Of a stretch of DNA of 64,000 bases, positions 33,915 through 47,100 are shown in pieces. The notes beneath the pieces were generated by a model. The model ran no database searches, was not told the DNA's origin, and worked only from the letters and a program-made list of their open reading frames with translations. Position 1 is the stretch's first letter. Each line of letters begins with the position of its first letter. The stretch is from Hymenochaete sp. R1. Taxonomy: Eukaryota; Basidiomycota; Agaricomycetes; Hymenochaetales; Hymenochaetaceae. The position numbers and the translations under genes were made by a program. The DNA is taken from the NCBI GenBank assembly GCA_019400425.1, contig JAFREE010000004.1:248001-312000 (forward strand), written 5' to 3'.

Positions 33915-36309
33915 TCAAGTCGTTCGTGTCCATCCACCCCAATCGAACCCCTTAGACTTTGCTAGATTTTCTCCCTTCGAAACGGGCACATTTTTGCGAG
34001 TTGAAGAATCTGGCTTCGTCTTTGAGACCGGCTTGCTGCTTGTTTTAAATGCCTTTGTTTTGGGTGTGGTTGTGCTTCCCTGCGCTGCAACTGGAGTCTT
34101 CTTGAAGCACTGATCAATAGTCACTGTTCGCGGCTGTGTTGTTCTTGCCGTGACACCAGATAAACGGCTCGGAGGCTTCGGGGGAGCAGGTGCTTTTGGG
34201 GGTAGCTTTAGCCTGGGTTTATGTGACACGAGAGGTCGTGGTGGTACGGGGAGTCTGGAGATCGGCCGTAGTGCTGGCCGGGTAACGGCCGTATTCGATG
34301 TTCCTCGCTCCTCCAACTCACATACAGTGCTCGTTGGCGACGGCGGTGGCGAGTAGACCTCGCTTTCGGGAACAACTGTCTTTTCCCTATCTACGGTCTT
34401 GAGACGCTTCGCGATTTGTGCCTTCATTATGGAAGTAGCTGCTTGTCGTTTCCGGGCATTCATTACATTTAAGTCCTGGGATCTTCGGTGCGCGTTAGTC
34501 CCATTGTGTTGACGAATGGGATGACTTGGCGCCTCCCAAATTCTATCCAACTCTTTCCAGTCCACTGGGTCCCTCATTACCGTTAGATCATTCATAGCGC
34601 GGACGCTAATGGGCGGCAATGGCTTGGACGGTAGAGCGTAATAAAATGAGGTGGTCGAAACTTCCTTCGAGCTTCTTTCAACGGAACCTCGAAGCGCCTG
34701 GATGTAAATTGAATGACAGCACAACTTGCAAAGGTCTTTAGACTTACAGATAAAAGCTGGTTCTCCTCGCCCTCGGGGAGAGGGCGCGGCTTTCCAGCTC
34801 CAGAAGCAGCTGCCTCTGATTCTATGGCAAGGCCTACTGAATCGTAGTCGGAGTCATCAGACCCTATAAGACATAAATTCAAATTTCATCATTAATATCA
34901 TTTCAACACTTACAAAAAAAAGAGTATACATACGCATAGAATAGTAATCGTCTTCATCAATCGGTGTTTCCTCCGGTTCAAAGCGGCGTCTATACGCTTC
35001 CTGCCTTTCCGCCAATAATCTTATTCTTTTTTCGTGCTCCTGAGCGTCCGTATTTCCGGATAACAATAACGAGGACCCGCTTGCGTTCCGTGGAGGAGGA
35101 AGTACGACAAAGGAGTTGTGGATGCTTTTCGTAATTGGCCAATGTAACTCTTTTTCAGGTTGGCCGGATTTTACGGCGGTCGGTAACTCTTCCTTCACAT
35201 CAAGTATGAATGCATTCTCGCTCGGAAAGATGAAGGGATATGTTGCATTCAGGTGCTTCATGGCCTGCGTTAAAGGTTGGCCAAATATTGCTTTCTCCTG
35301 TCTTATTTTGAAGGGGGGCCTGACGTTTGATTTAGAGCAGCGAGTGTCGCGAAGGTCTAGATTCATGTGGACATAAGAATATGGTCAAAATAACATATCG
35401 AAAGGGGGATCTGCGTACCTATAGCGCAAAGTAAAGGAAACCGCTGTAGCATTGGGAGGACCGAGCCGTCCACGAGTCTGCAGTGCTGAAGTCCAAGAAA
35501 CCTCAAGCCCCACAGCCCACGCTTCTCTCCTCCGTCATTGAATAGCAACGTCCTTGACAATGTCTCAAGACCTCGAGATGAGACGCTCGTGTCGCTCAAA
35601 TCAAGGGCACATAAATTATGCAAGATTTTAAGCATAAGAATATTGGAATCCGTTACGTTCCGGCTTTTGCGTAGGTCGAGGATGGTTATAAGAGTGAAAT
35701 CCGGAGAAGACTGTATCTGGCTGAGGAGAGGCAGGTGTGGGTCGCATAAGCGGATAGGATAGGATGCAAGGAGAGTAGGAGGATCTTTGTAAATTTGTAT
35801 CAAAGTTGCCCATAGCCGTGGGTCGAGGCTACAAATTGTAAAGTTGGAGGTATCCCAATCTCGCAGAATAGCGCGCATGAACTGTCTGCTTGGGTGCCCA
35901 CGACCAGTGCTCTCGGCATCGTTAGCTTGAGCATCCTTTTCTTCTTTCTTCCTCGGAAAAGGCAGCCTCGACGACCCGAGTAGATGCAGCTGTTCGCAGC
36001 TTTCTGAGAGTGCTCTAATGCAAAAGGTCGCAAGGCTAGGCACGCGACCGAACGTCCGGGGCTTCAACGGGGCATTGTCCTCATACAATGGCCGTTGCCG
36101 AGGAAGAGAAGGCAGCACAGATTTTTCGAAACAATTGCCAGCGTCATCCGTCGTCGTCGAGACGGTGGGGTTCCACAAAATTATTGGAGCAGCCACGGTT
36201 CGCGCAGAGTGGTCGATGGTCGCTGGTGTGTAGTTGTGGTCAAGAAGAGACGCGACTCCGGGGAGTACTTACGGACTCCCACGCGCACACGTACGTCGCA
36301 CACACACAT
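33915..36309 (-). CDS. Leucine-rich-repeat-like protein of unknown function
   Basis: Five exons (36309-36273, 36222-35419, 35356-34934, 34863-34748, 34697-33915) give 720 aa. The middle has repeat-like leucine segments: LITILDLRKSRNVTDSNILM, LHNLCALDLSDTSVSSRGLE, LRFLGLQHCRLVDGSVLPML and LLCAIDLRDTRCSK, spaced as in LRR proteins with beta-strand LxxLxL cores. The C-terminal 260 residues are disordered, rich in Pro, Lys and Ser, and end SKGFDWGGWTRTT. The first exon was chosen because a perfect gtaagt donor and a 50-nt intron join MCVCDVRVRVGV in phase to the body; this start is the weakest part of the model. No F-box or other domain recognised. Confidence 0.65.
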
Positions 36310-36408
36310 ACACACCGCAAGCCACAAATCAGACGGAAAAACGGCATTTCCGTTCTCATGTAGATTCTCTACATGAACCGGCAAATCCGGGGTATACAAA
36401 ATAGTATG

Positions 36409-39400
36409 TTACAGGTATCGTAATGCGTCTATGCCCAAGCTCCGACGCGCATGAATAATCGAAGTTAATTCCTTGATGCTCTCCTCCAAAATGACAACAT
36501 TGTCCAGTAGTTGTGAAAGAGAAACCGTCTTCTCTTGCTCTTCCTGCACTCCCGAGCCTCTACCAACGTGCGAGCTTCCCGTCTCCGAGCGCATTCGCTC
36601 ACCCCACTGGCCAGAAGCAAACACCTCATCCTCATCAGCATTAAATTCACGTTTCTCCGTGGGTGCCCAAGTGCCGGAAGCTGGAATAGGAGCTGCTGTG
36701 GGTTCAATCGTAATCATTCTTGTCTTCTGATAGTGGGAGCCAAACGGACTTGCGTCGACAGTCTTCCCGCTAGGCGAGGATTCTAAATGATCTGACTGCG
36801 CTGATGAAGCAGTCCGAGGCTTGTTCTTCTTCGGTGAGAGGAAGGATGCCCAACCTGCTGCTCGGAATTTCGTTTTTGCCCTCGGAGGCGTTGACTCCAT
36901 ACCGACGCGCGAAGGCGAGGATGAAGAGCCCTCGGAGATACCAGTAAAGGTGTTTGTCGACATATCAAAGGAGAGGTTCAAGGCGTCTGTAAGATTCTCC
37001 GAGAACACTAACCCTTGACGCCGTTCGGAAAGGAAAGAGTCAAAGCTTGGAATAAGGTCTCGAAAACGGTCTAAGTTGGACACTAAACCCTGCAAGATAG
37101 ACAGGATCACTGGCTGTGATAGTGGACCGGCGCCATGAATTGGCATGGGGAGCTCATTCCGCATCAATCGTTCATTGACTCCGAAATCGACAGAGCGATC
37201 GTCGTCATCATCCTGGAAAAGCGAATCTTCCTTCTTTACAGATGTTGCGCGTTCCGATCCATCTGTGCCGAAAAGTAGCCATCCCTTGAGAGACCTTTCT
37301 GGACAAGAGGCGATAGCTGCCACCATCCCTGTCAGAGCAACATTTCCCTCCGGTGAGTTGAAGTAGAAATGCCGAAGTGCCTGAAGGATAAGAGAAAGTA
37401 CGGGATCGTTGACGTCTAGCAATCTTCGAGGATGGTCGTTGCCCGCAGCTGGTACGTCTGCTAGGCAGGTAGAGCACGCGTGACTTGCAAGTGAAACTAA
37501 CGAGTCTCGTAAGTAATGGTCGTATCCAGTGCTGAAAGCACCTCGCCCATGCGCTGGATCTATCCGAGCTACTAAACCGAGATATAACGCCAGTTCCTGC
37601 TCGTGCATGAGATATGACGTCTCAGGGACCCTTGGCGTGACTTTGAGCATCAAATCCGACTCCGCTCCAGGATACTTGAACACATCCTCATCATCTAAGA
37701 ACATCCTTGGATCGTGGTCTATTGTAGGAGATGCCGATCCGAGAGGGTCGTACGAGAAAATGAAGAGGCGATCGACTGTCAAGTGACAATGACGCAGTAA
37801 GAGGGTTTGCATCAATTGTAATGCAGCCGCCTTTGAAGGGTGCGATATTGAATTCATATTTGCGAGAAGCAGGTCTTTGAAATTGAAACGGCCCATCGAA
37901 GCGAAGTAGCTCGACTGGCGCTGAGCCTCAGGAACTTCCATCTCGAGCAAAATCATCGCGCTGCTCTTCCTCCGACTTATTTTCTTCGCTCTGACTGTCT
38001 CCTTTGAAGGACGAGACTCGTCGAGTTGTATGAGAGACTGAACGCGTTTCCTGGGCTGCACATCCGTGCTGTCTTCGCTCACAAGGAAATCGATCAACAT
38101 CTCCGCAAACTGGTAATCCTGCAATGTGCGAAACATGACATCGATGTACGACATGACGGCGACAGAGCTCCCATCCGTATCGGAGCATTCGAGAATTGAC
38201 GGATAGAGTACATTCTCCAAGAATATCCTCCGCACCGCATCGAGAATAGACTGAACAATAGCTGACCCGACAAACGATGTCGGCTCTAGCTTTCCTTCGT
38301 CCTCGTTAACAGATACGTTCCGCCGCAGCACGTCTTGCAAAAATTCCAATAATTTCACAAAGTGATCCAAGCGGAACTTGACCTCCGGGTTGTCTGAGTA
38401 TTCCATTCCCACTCCTCTGGTCCTCTGCTGTGCTAATTCCTGTTGCTCCTTCTCTTCCTCCGCCAAGGGGCCTGAGCTCCCGATGCTCATCGTGTGTTGC
38501 GAATGCCCTTGAGGTTCCGCCCGAATTCCAAGTTTAGACGGAAGCTGAGAGTACACTGCACCCAGCCCGGCGCCAAGCACCTCGCAAAAATCACCGCCCA
38601 GAATGTATTCGGCCAGAGCCAACGCCGCGTCAGCGATAGGGTCTGATCCAGCTGCCGTAGATGATGTTGAAGAGGATGCGGACATATCTCCTATACGATG
38701 GACCGGTACTCCAGGAGACATGGCTACGTCCATCAAGAATAGAAGTCCCGCTCGTGCAAATTCACCCATCTTCCCTTCCCGATGAACAAAACGAAGGAGA
38801 TAATTTAGCAGCAGGAATTCGTATTCGGGTTTTTTGGCTTGCGATGAAACAGGCGCGGAAGTGACGGTAACCTGTGAAGGCGTGGGGGAAGTTGCACGGT
38901 GCGATGATGCTGTATCCGACGGCACATTAGCGCTTGCGTTTTCTTCATCCTTTTCATCAGCCCTTATTTCCTCCTCTTCCTCCTCTTCATCCGCTTCTGG
39001 TACGGCCGTCAGGGTCTCCGCATGGTACCAATGTTTGTCGTAAAAGAATATCATGAGCAGTTCTCGGAAAGTCCTGATCCGACTGCAAAGCAGGCATAGA
39101 AGGTCCACCACTTCCAAAAACTCAACATTATTGCTAAGAAAACGAGCTCAATTTGCAGTACTCACGATCTTCTTCATACTCAGTAGGTGGCGTGCGCACC
39201 GCGTTTCCCGCCGCACCCATGAGCCTATTCCGACCATCAAGTTGCTCTTGTATGTCATCCCCTACACAAGTTTTGAGAAGCCTTAACACAGCACGATGCA
39301 CGACAGAATGAACGAGAAACTGCTCGTCGAGAAGGACGACCATATTTTGAACCGTTCTAAGAACTTCAAGCTGGATTCCCGATGGTCGATCCAGTTCGCT

Positions 39401-39889
39401 AAGTCGGACGAGTTGACCGAGCACGTCTGAGGAGTCGAGGGTCATTCTTACATTTCATTTAATGACTATAAACGGAAGGTCTCGCACCATTCTTCAGCAG
39501 ATATTCCATACAAGCACCTGTTAGACTGGAAGCCAGGACTTCAGCAGGCATTAAGCGCTGGAGAGGACAAATTGGACCGCACCCTTCATCAGTCCGAGTT
39601 GACTCCCATACGAGAGCATCCACCATCGCCTTCAGTGCCGCGGGCACGCCGGTAACCTGAATGCCCCTCGCCAGCTGCCTTTCATCCGGATGAGTCAATG
39701 TTTCCTGCAGGGAGTTACGAAAAATGAGACGGCAATGTAAGGCTAGCGAATTCAAGGCTTCTCCAAGGCATAACAACAATCACGCACATACACAGTCGCC
39801 CACCCAGCCTGAAACTCCTCTACATGATTATACGTTTGCTTGACAGGTGAATTGACGTTTTGTCTCAAAAACTTTGAAAAGTAGTCCAT
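36409..39889 (-). CDS. FHIP/RAI16-like protein (FTS-Hook-interacting protein family)
   Basis: Four exons (39889-39788, 39704-39488, 39426-39166, 39110-36409) give 1,093 aa. The N-terminal half matches the RAI16-like family: MDYFSKFLRQNVNSPVKQTY, ACMEYLLKN, VLRTVQNMVVLLDEQFLVHS, VVDLLCLLCSRIRTFRELLM, then FLLLNYLLRFVHREGKMGEF and GLLFLMDVAMSPG. In animals and filamentous fungi FHIP proteins join FTS and Hook to link dynein to early endosomes. Acidic runs interrupt the helical repeat (residues about 210-240) and the C-terminal third is Ser-rich, ending in a helix (QLLDNVVILEESIKELTSII). The third intron was placed so that YEED joins LVDLLCLLC in frame (acceptor ggaag). Confidence 0.85.
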
Positions 39890-40185
39890 AGAGGAGTGGT
39901 GGTCATGGATTGAGGGATTGAGCTGCCGGTTTCCACGCGACGGCGAAACCTGGAAGGCTGCACCAGAATATCCGACACGCGACAACGCCGACAGATCCTT
40001 GTTCTTCTCTTCCGATCCGATAATATGCGATGTAAGTAAGAATATATACAAATCCCAGTGAGATAAAACATGGACATATTGAACAGAACAAAAAAAAACA
40101 GACGATGAAGTCAATATGTATAGGAAGCACAAAATTAAAAGGAGGGAACGAGGCACGGGATACGAGGACAGCGACGACTGCATTT
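39890..40185. other. Intergenic region FHIP 5' / PEX13 3'
   Basis: 296 bp; the FHIP promoter is expected here. Nothing specific recognised. Confidence 0.3.
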
Positions 40186-41346
40186 TTACTCTACTTTTTT
40201 CTCTGGCACAGACGGAGCGTCAGACTCTTGTTGCACTTTACGTTCCAGAATCTCTACCCATTTACTAGGGAACCACCCTTCCCGGCCTTCCCGAGTCCGG
40301 CCCTTCCACCAGTCTGTCTCGATTTCAGTCCGTGGGTCGACTTCCATCCCCGAAGCAGGGTCCAATTTTCCCATGATCGCAACGATCTCGTTTTCCTTCA
40401 ACGCCAGCTCGACAGGACTAGCCGCATTGAATACGTATCTTGCCCGCCCAAATGACAATGTTGACGGATCGAGTGGAGCGCCTCCAGGTCCTTGTATCAT
40501 TTGTGGTGGCACCCGTTGAGACAAATGTTTAATGAGTCGGTGCATTGCAAACGGTACGCCAAGAATGGCAAGCAAGAAGATGATGAGCGGCTTCTTCGAT
40601 GCCTTAGGTGCGGGGGGCGCTGCGGGTTGTACAGGTTTCCCATTGACGAACTGCTGAAATTCATTTTTCATTGGATTGCTTCGGCGACCGGTCACAACCT
40701 CCTTCAACCACCGCAAAAGTCCAAATAAGCCCAGCACACTGCCAAGCGCATCACGAAGGTGTGAGAATTGGTCGACGACACCGACCATGGCGAAGAATGA
40801 GGAATGGGTGGCCATAAATGTTGATTCGAGCATCTGAGACAGCCCTGAGAAGGTCTGGACGATAGAGTGCAGGAGCGCGAACGTATGTTGCGTCGTTGAT
40901 TCCAATTGCTGCGTGAGAGAAGGATTGTTTGGATCCATAGTCATCCCGGGCATCCCGTATCCACCGCCATACATGCCGTTCATGCCATATCCCATGCCAT
41001 TCATCCCTCCGTAGCCCATACCCATTCCGCCATACATCCCACCTCCCATCCCACCACCATACATTCCTCCGCCATATAGCCCAGACCCATACCCACCATA
41101 TGTCCCGCCATAAGGCGTATAACCTCCGCCGTACCTGTTGAGTGTTGACTGATAGGGTTGTGTCTGTGTCTGAGGGGCGTTGGTCAGCGCCGGAGGTCTC
41201 GAAGGTGCTGCAGCGTCAGATGTCAGAGCGGAGGTAGTCGCTGGTGGAGAAGCTGCCGTTGTCGATGATGCTGTTGATAATGAAGGCGGGGGCGACGAAG
41301 CACCTCCGATCGTTCCTCGTTCCCAAGGTTTCGGAGGAGAACCCAT
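40186..41346 (-). CDS. PEX13: Peroxisomal membrane protein PEX13 (SH3)
   Basis: Docking-complex component for peroxisomal matrix protein import, binding PEX5 and PEX14. Single exon, 386 aa, intronless unlike its neighbours. N-terminus begins MGSPPKPWER, the conserved start; residues about 70-140 are a Gly/Tyr/Met-rich low-complexity block (YGGGMYGGGMGGGMYGG and similar). A conserved helical region LHSIVQTFSGLSQMLESTFM, FFAMVGVVDQF and LRWLKE follows, then the membrane segment KKPLIIFLLAILGVPFAMH. The C-terminal SH3 domain is seen in ARYVFNAASPVELALKENEI, then DWWKGRTREGREGWFPSKWV. Very secure identification. Confidence 0.95.
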   Translation of the reverse strand: MGSPPKPWERGTIGGASSPPPSLSTASSTTAASPPATTSALTSDAAAPSRPPALTNAPQTQTQPYQSTLNRYGGGYTPYGGTYGGYGSGLYGGGMYGGGMGGGMYGGMGMGYGGMNGMGYGMNGMYGGGYGMPGMTMDPNNPSLTQQLESTTQHTFALLHSIVQTFSGLSQMLESTFMATHSSFFAMVGVVDQFSHLRDALGSVLGLFGLLRWLKEVVTGRRSNPMKNEFQQFVNGKPVQPAAPPAPKASKKPLIIFLLAILGVPFAMHRLIKHLSQRVPPQMIQGPGGAPLDPSTLSFGRARYVFNAASPVELALKENEIVAIMGKLDPASGMEVDPRTEIETDWWKGRTREGREGWFPSKWVEILERKVQQESDAPSVPEKKVE

Positions 41347-43217
41347 GTTATCGTTGATGGTGTTGGCAGCTTTACAAGACGGGTTACGCTGTTGGCTGCA
41401 CCGAGTCGTCGAAGGACGTCGTCGGCGTCGGTGAATGGAATGGAGCGCGCGAAATCATGTGGATCGGCGATACCGGTTGCTGATGTAATAATATCTTATC
41501 ACATGACCCTGAGAAAGGTAAAATAAAGTTAGGCGTTGTTTTTGCGTGTCCAAAGTGAGCGAATCGGAGACTGACAGATCTGCTCTGCCTTTCATGTAAA
41601 ATTTCTGTCAAATCGGGATGAGCGCTTCTTTCCATATCGTCCAAAAACCCTCGGAGACAACCGTAAGCTTCAGGATCAGTTCTGAGCTCAAACACCCTCA
41701 TCTCCCTACCCTCAAGAGAGCCACTCAGCCAGGGGTGCAATCTTCTATTTCATCTGGGGCACTGACCTTTCTTTCTCTTCTTCCTATCTTCTGGAAGACG
41801 TTTCAGAAAGTGGACCTAATGAACATTCAAATGGAACCAAGACCCGTATCTACCGACCGACTCGGACAGCGACTGAGAAAGGCGGACCAGACGGTAACAG
41901 TGGGCGACCACGAGTAGAAACATCACTATCATCATCACAAAGTCTCATCAGAGTCATCGAATCCCATTTGGCTTCATCTATCTCCGCGTATCTCAAATGA
42001 CGTTGATTTGTGTTACATTGTTCTCGTCAAATGAGAGGCTTGGAAGGAAGGAAGAACAACAGGCGCGCGTAATGTTGTGTTGTTTTGTATGGGTACGTCA
42101 AGGAGAACGTCCCGGGCTTTCCTATTGCATCATGGGATATCATTGGATCATAGATGCGTTCATTCATTACACTATTACACTGCAACACTCGCGTACGCTC
42201 TCGTGTTTCTCATTGGCTCGCCACGTTCTTTACCAGCCCTCTGCGCCTATATTCAATCGTCCCTCCGTCCGAGCACTTTGTCCTTATACGGATGAAGGGA
42301 GCACGGAACGGCACGAACGTACCGAACCCACCGACAAATCGACAGAAGCCGACTCAGATCCCGTTTACCTTACCTAGCTAGCCTTATTTGAGCCTTCTGC
42401 CGCTGCCGCCTGCTCAGTGCTAAAAGCTGGGCTGAGCTTATTACCGAGATCCCCTCCAATAAACGCTCGACAAACGTAAAATTTTGAGAAAAGGCCCCGA
42501 TGGTTCCTTCCTTCCCATTGGCTCGGACTTTACATCTCACCTGTTTCCAAATTTGAAAGCGCGCATACACCATAAAGACTACGGACAGATTGGCGCGTAA
42601 ATCAGCACTCAGCACTTCAGCGAAACGTGCGGGGGCGCTCGAGCTCGTTGATGCTTGACAGCTCCCATTCACCATCCCTGGCATAGCACCGTCAATTAAA
42701 CCTAATAAACCCATTCCGGAGGAGTCGTTCTCTCTTTGTCAGGCTTCTCTCGCCACTGAGCTCCGGCTCTTCATCTCGAGAGGCTTGGCGGCTAAATCAA
42801 CAGGGGGACTAGTGGACCAGTGAGTCCAATGAATCTCCCATACATGCGCATGCAACGTTCTTTCGTGTGTAAATAGAAGAAACCGAGGAAAAAGTATGCG
42901 TAAATCCGAATCGATCGCAACGCTTGGATAAGAGTTCAAGTTAGCCTCTCGATCTCCTTTCGTCCGTGGATTCGTGTATCGAGTACGGGACGAATCCGAA
43001 TCCGAAACGAGACCTGGGAAGATCGGCGCATCGAGCGTCGTCAATCGGGGGAAGGTTTCGTCGACGAAAGAAACAAGCAAGTGGCTCAACGCTTCGCAGC
43101 TACTTTCTAGATCTATCTTATTTCGTTATTTCCTTCCATACGGTGTCCCTCGAGCCAGAACCTTCCAGTGTCTACCCATTAAGCCAAGCGTCGCTGCCAG
43201 TACCGCAAGAAATCACA
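41347..43217. other. Gene-poor region upstream of PEX13
   Basis: About 1.9 kb. Open frames on both strands (for example minus 41384-41740, plus 41618-41917, minus 42370-42714) show no recognisable domain and no consistent exon pattern. One minus-strand stretch, MRVFELRTDPEAYGCLRGFL with more acidic sequence after it, looks mildly protein-like but has no partner exons I can defend. Confidence 0.3.
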
Positions 43218-43427
43218 ATGAAATGGTCGACACTGTGTACCTGCGCGCTTCTCTTGTTATTTGCGTCATACAATATACCTATCTGCATTCATTTATGCGC
43301 CAAACTTCGGGGAGAGGCTCGCATACGCTTCTGGTGCAAAAGAAAAATCAAGGGAGTAAAAACACACGATACGTCCACGACGAAACAATGTGCGCGCTCA
43401 TGTGAGGGGGACGGTCAATGGAATTGA
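43218..43427 (+). CDS. Candidate small cysteine-containing secreted protein
   Basis: A 69-codon intronless frame with good ATG context (cacaATGa). The product begins MKWSTLCTCALLLLFASYNI, a signal-peptide-like stretch, and the short mature part is basic with several cysteines (CIHLCAKL, FWCKRK, KQCARSCEG). It stands alone in a 2.8-kb gene-poor stretch, a setting where fungal small secreted proteins often occur. A frame this short could be chance, and the overlapping frame at 42974-43405 is just as open, so this is only a candidate. Confidence 0.22.
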   Translation: MKWSTLCTCALLLLFASYNIPICIHLCAKLRGEARIRFWCKRKIKGVKTHDTSTTKQCARSCEGDGQWN

Positions 43428-44182
43428 GTTATAGACCTATAGATTATAAGAGATTCATGCATGTTACTAGTGTAAATAGCGACGACGTACGTTATGGAAG
43501 GGAGCACTTGTGGATACAAGAAGTCAGAAGGTCAAAAAGGGTCAGAAACAGTAGGCGTCGGTGTCGGTGATAAGCTGATAGTGCCATTCCGTTTTAAATT
43601 GTGAGTTACATGGAGATCTAATATATACGAAAAAAAAAACTCCCCGATGTCAAAACCAGTGAATTGCGAAGTAGAACATTTTGAAAAAAAAATAAGAATT
43701 GAGTCCGAGTCCGGGGAGCAAACACGAATGTTTGAAAGATTGAATAGAAAGGAATATAATAGAGGGAGAAGGTATAGTTAAATTAAAGGGTTCGATAAGA
43801 ATGCATAGAACATAAATCCGAGGAGCACAGGCAGCATGAAGGGGGGAGGGGAGGGGTAGAAGAAAAGTACGAAACAGCAAGTTATCAGAGCGGAGTTACT
43901 AAGGTTTAAGGAAGACTAAGGCTGGAGAGTGACATGGGAATGCAACAGATTACAAGAAGAATTGGTATACGACAGTTAGGGGCAAGGAAACGTAGAGGTG
44001 GAAAAAATAGCAAGAGGGATGAAAATGGAACAGTTCACCGAGTCCAATAACTGTTCAAAGCAGAACAAGCAGAACGAACGGTCCGACTCTGCCGCAGGGA
44101 AAGGGAGTAAGAAGCGCGTAAAAAATATAGTCAAGGGACGATTCCAAACATATCACAGTGCACATGGTGTGCGCAAAAGACA
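43428..44182. other. Gene-poor AT-rich region downstream of the Zn2Cys6 gene
   Basis: 755 bp of purine-rich, AT-rich sequence, presumably 3' UTR and spacer. No gene recognised. Confidence 0.3.
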
Positions 44183-47100
44183 CTATCGCGGTGATACGAA
44201 AAATTGCGGTGCGGCGAAACTCACGGGGTACGAGGAAGGCCCGATCCCGGTCATCGCTTTGTCCGTCGGATTCAAGACAAATGCGCCATTTCTAGCATCA
44301 GCTTCGCTCTGAGCCGAGCCAGGAGGGGACACGCTGGAGCTGAAGACGGAGGCGTCAAGCGCCGGAGGGAATCCTGATCCGGGGTCGGCGAAACCAGAGA
44401 CGGACGTGCTCGACATGCCTGTCCGAGGTGGTGTAAAGCTGTGAGGAGATCGGGGAGGTGAAGCTGAGGGCGGGATAATCGAATATGCGAACGTCGAGTC
44501 TAAATCTGCAATGGCGGACGTATAGTAAACGGAAGGAGCCAGACCGTGACCAACTTCGTTGACTTGTGCCAGCATCAAGGCTGAGGCTGTATCGAGCTGT
44601 TCGGTCTTGTGAGTGCGCTGTACGGTGAATGGTGGGGAACCCGAAGAGGAGCGATGCGAATGGGCTCCGTAAGATGAAGGTCCACTCGAAACGCCGGTCC
44701 AAGAACCGTCCTCTGTTAGAGCAGTGTTTGGAGCAGAATCAGGTAAACAGGTAGCCGCCGGATCGATCATTAATGGAGGAGGAACATGGCGCATACGTTC
44801 AGAAGTCAGACTCGATCCATCGAAAAATGAAGTCGGATCTTGAGAATCCATACGTTTTGGAAATCCTCCATAACCTCTACTTCTCATCTCGTTCGACGAC
44901 ACCCGTTGGTCCCAGGCCAACCTCAATTCCTTCTCTCGCCGGTCGCTCTTGGAAAATGCCCAACGCATGTCCCTCAGTGCCTGTATGCAGATGTTTATCT
45001 CCTCCTCGGACCCAGAATCGTGAGCCAGCGACAAGGCGGCGTGAAAGCAACCATCAAGGACGAATGAAGCGTCGTACTGGAAGAAGGACGACCCAATGTG
45101 GCGTCGAACAATGGCGAAGACAAGCCTGGCATACTGACGACACCTGTCCTCTGCGACGGAATGCAGTTGCGATGCGACGGAGAAGTGAGGAGATCCCGAA
45201 AGATTGCCCTCGGAGGACATCATCGTTTCCATGGGCGTCGATCCAGCCAAGGCCCGCTGCTTCAAAGCCTCGCGAATAACGTTGACTGCAAATGAGATGT
45301 CAATGTAATTCAAAAAGCAGACAAGCTAAATGTCAGATAACTTACAGCACTCGAATATGATAATCTGTTAAGTAGTTTTAGAGTTTCGTTAAGCACTCTT
45401 AAAGAAATTTGAGTTGCGTCTATAAGATCGACTTACCTGCCAACCATTCACGTATCGCTCTACTTCCTGTGGCTTCATCAAATCGCCGGTACCCAACTGG
45501 CGTAAGTTCTCGAGTTCCTCCCACAAATGACCTAGTGAATTCCACACGTCGTGGAGTCTCTGTACATGAATATTCAATTCGTCCGATTGGCGCGCCTTTG
45601 GTCCTGTCAGTACTGAGTGTACTTGACGGCATACAGCGGAAAGTCGGAGCGGAATTTTCGCGAACTCAAAAGCGACTGTGTAATTACTGTAGGCTTGCTC
45701 GTGAGCGTGTATGCCGTTTAGCGGAAGCAATGTCGCTTGAAACTCTGCAAGATCGTCGTCGGACCTGTTTGGAAGCTTAATGCGTTGTTGTTCAGAAGTC
45801 AAGAAATAGCCTATGAGACTTACAAGTGAAGTCGCCCCCCTCTGAGAGCAGTCGATACGCCTTCGTGTGTATGCGCGTACCAGAATATGCGAGCGCGTAC
45901 TGTCGAGTCTACAACGTCACCCTGACCGCTATTGACAGTGCCAACAGGAACGAGGCTACATAAGATGTAGACTTGATTTATCGCCGCTTCTTGCATCGAG
46001 AGCTGTTCCAGTGGGGATTGCAACACTTGATATACAGATCTCCAAGTCAGATACGCGTACCGAGTGAGCGTGAAAGAGATGTTTTACCTTCCGTCAAAGG
46101 AACAACAAGCAGTAAAACGCGGACGCCGTCCCCTACGCCACAAAACAAGCAATATTCCCAATTTAGCATTAATTACAAGGAACACACATCGCGAACGTGG
46201 CCGCCAAAGGGCAACTTACAGCTAGGTTTGCGTAAGAGACCATGAACGTCGATAAGTTGCAGCAGTTCGCGCGCCATCACGCTTGTCCGCTCTTTACGCT
46301 GGTTGAGGGCATGGTGGCCGCCGTGTGGATCGGGCTCGCCGGCTTCGTTTACTCCAAAACTCACAGCCCAGACGGCGAGGACCAAACAGAGTAGCTGACC
46401 TGCAACACCTAGTGCTTCCAAGTTTCCCTTTTGAGCTTCATAAAATCTCCCAGAGAATTCAAGGGGGTCGATGATCGGGCCTGAGCAAGGGGGAAACGAT
46501 AGGAATTCAGGTACACGGACCGCAGGTGTACAAAGCGCCGGATAACAAGTGTAGCAAATACGCGTTTGTTAATAAAAAAACAAAATGTCAACAGCTGCGC
46601 ATGATACGTACGTTGGGTGAGGAAAGCTTGAAAAAAGTGTGAGGAGAAAAACTCAGGGCGGAGGCGTGGGATACAGCTCGGTTGGGATAGACCGGCGGTG
46701 GGCGACGAATATCTTCTGTCATCCTCATTGGCAGACTTGCCATAGACAGCTCTAAAGATCGAACAACAAAGAACAATGTCAGAGGAGGTGGATGGAGCTG
46801 AATTAAATTGACGCTGTCCCCGTGCGTAGCAACGCGTGACAAGGGGAGGGCTGGGGGAAGGGGAAGGGTAGATAAAGAAGCACACTCACTCGACTTGTTG
46901 CAATCGGCGACCGCGTCTTAACAGTTTGACGGCCTTGATCTCTGCAAACTCATCCCTGAAATTGAAATTGAGGAGATAAGCACAAACAATACCGGACTCT
47001 ACCGCTACACGTGCATATGACCACATTCGCCATGTCGCAAACGAACAGGCAGGGGGCTTGGAAAACAGCTTGGAGACGTTACTTACACGCATTTGAGACC

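Noticed and set aside
39134..39161. Alternative 28-nt intron in the FHIP gene giving DRDNNVEFLEVVD
   Set aside because: Too short for a normal fungal intron; a 55-nt alternative (39111-39165) with a gtgagt donor also keeps the frame.
41384..41740. Minus-strand 118-codon frame upstream of PEX13
   Set aside because: Starts with TTG at its upstream end, has no recognisable family, and overlaps a comparable frame on the other strand.
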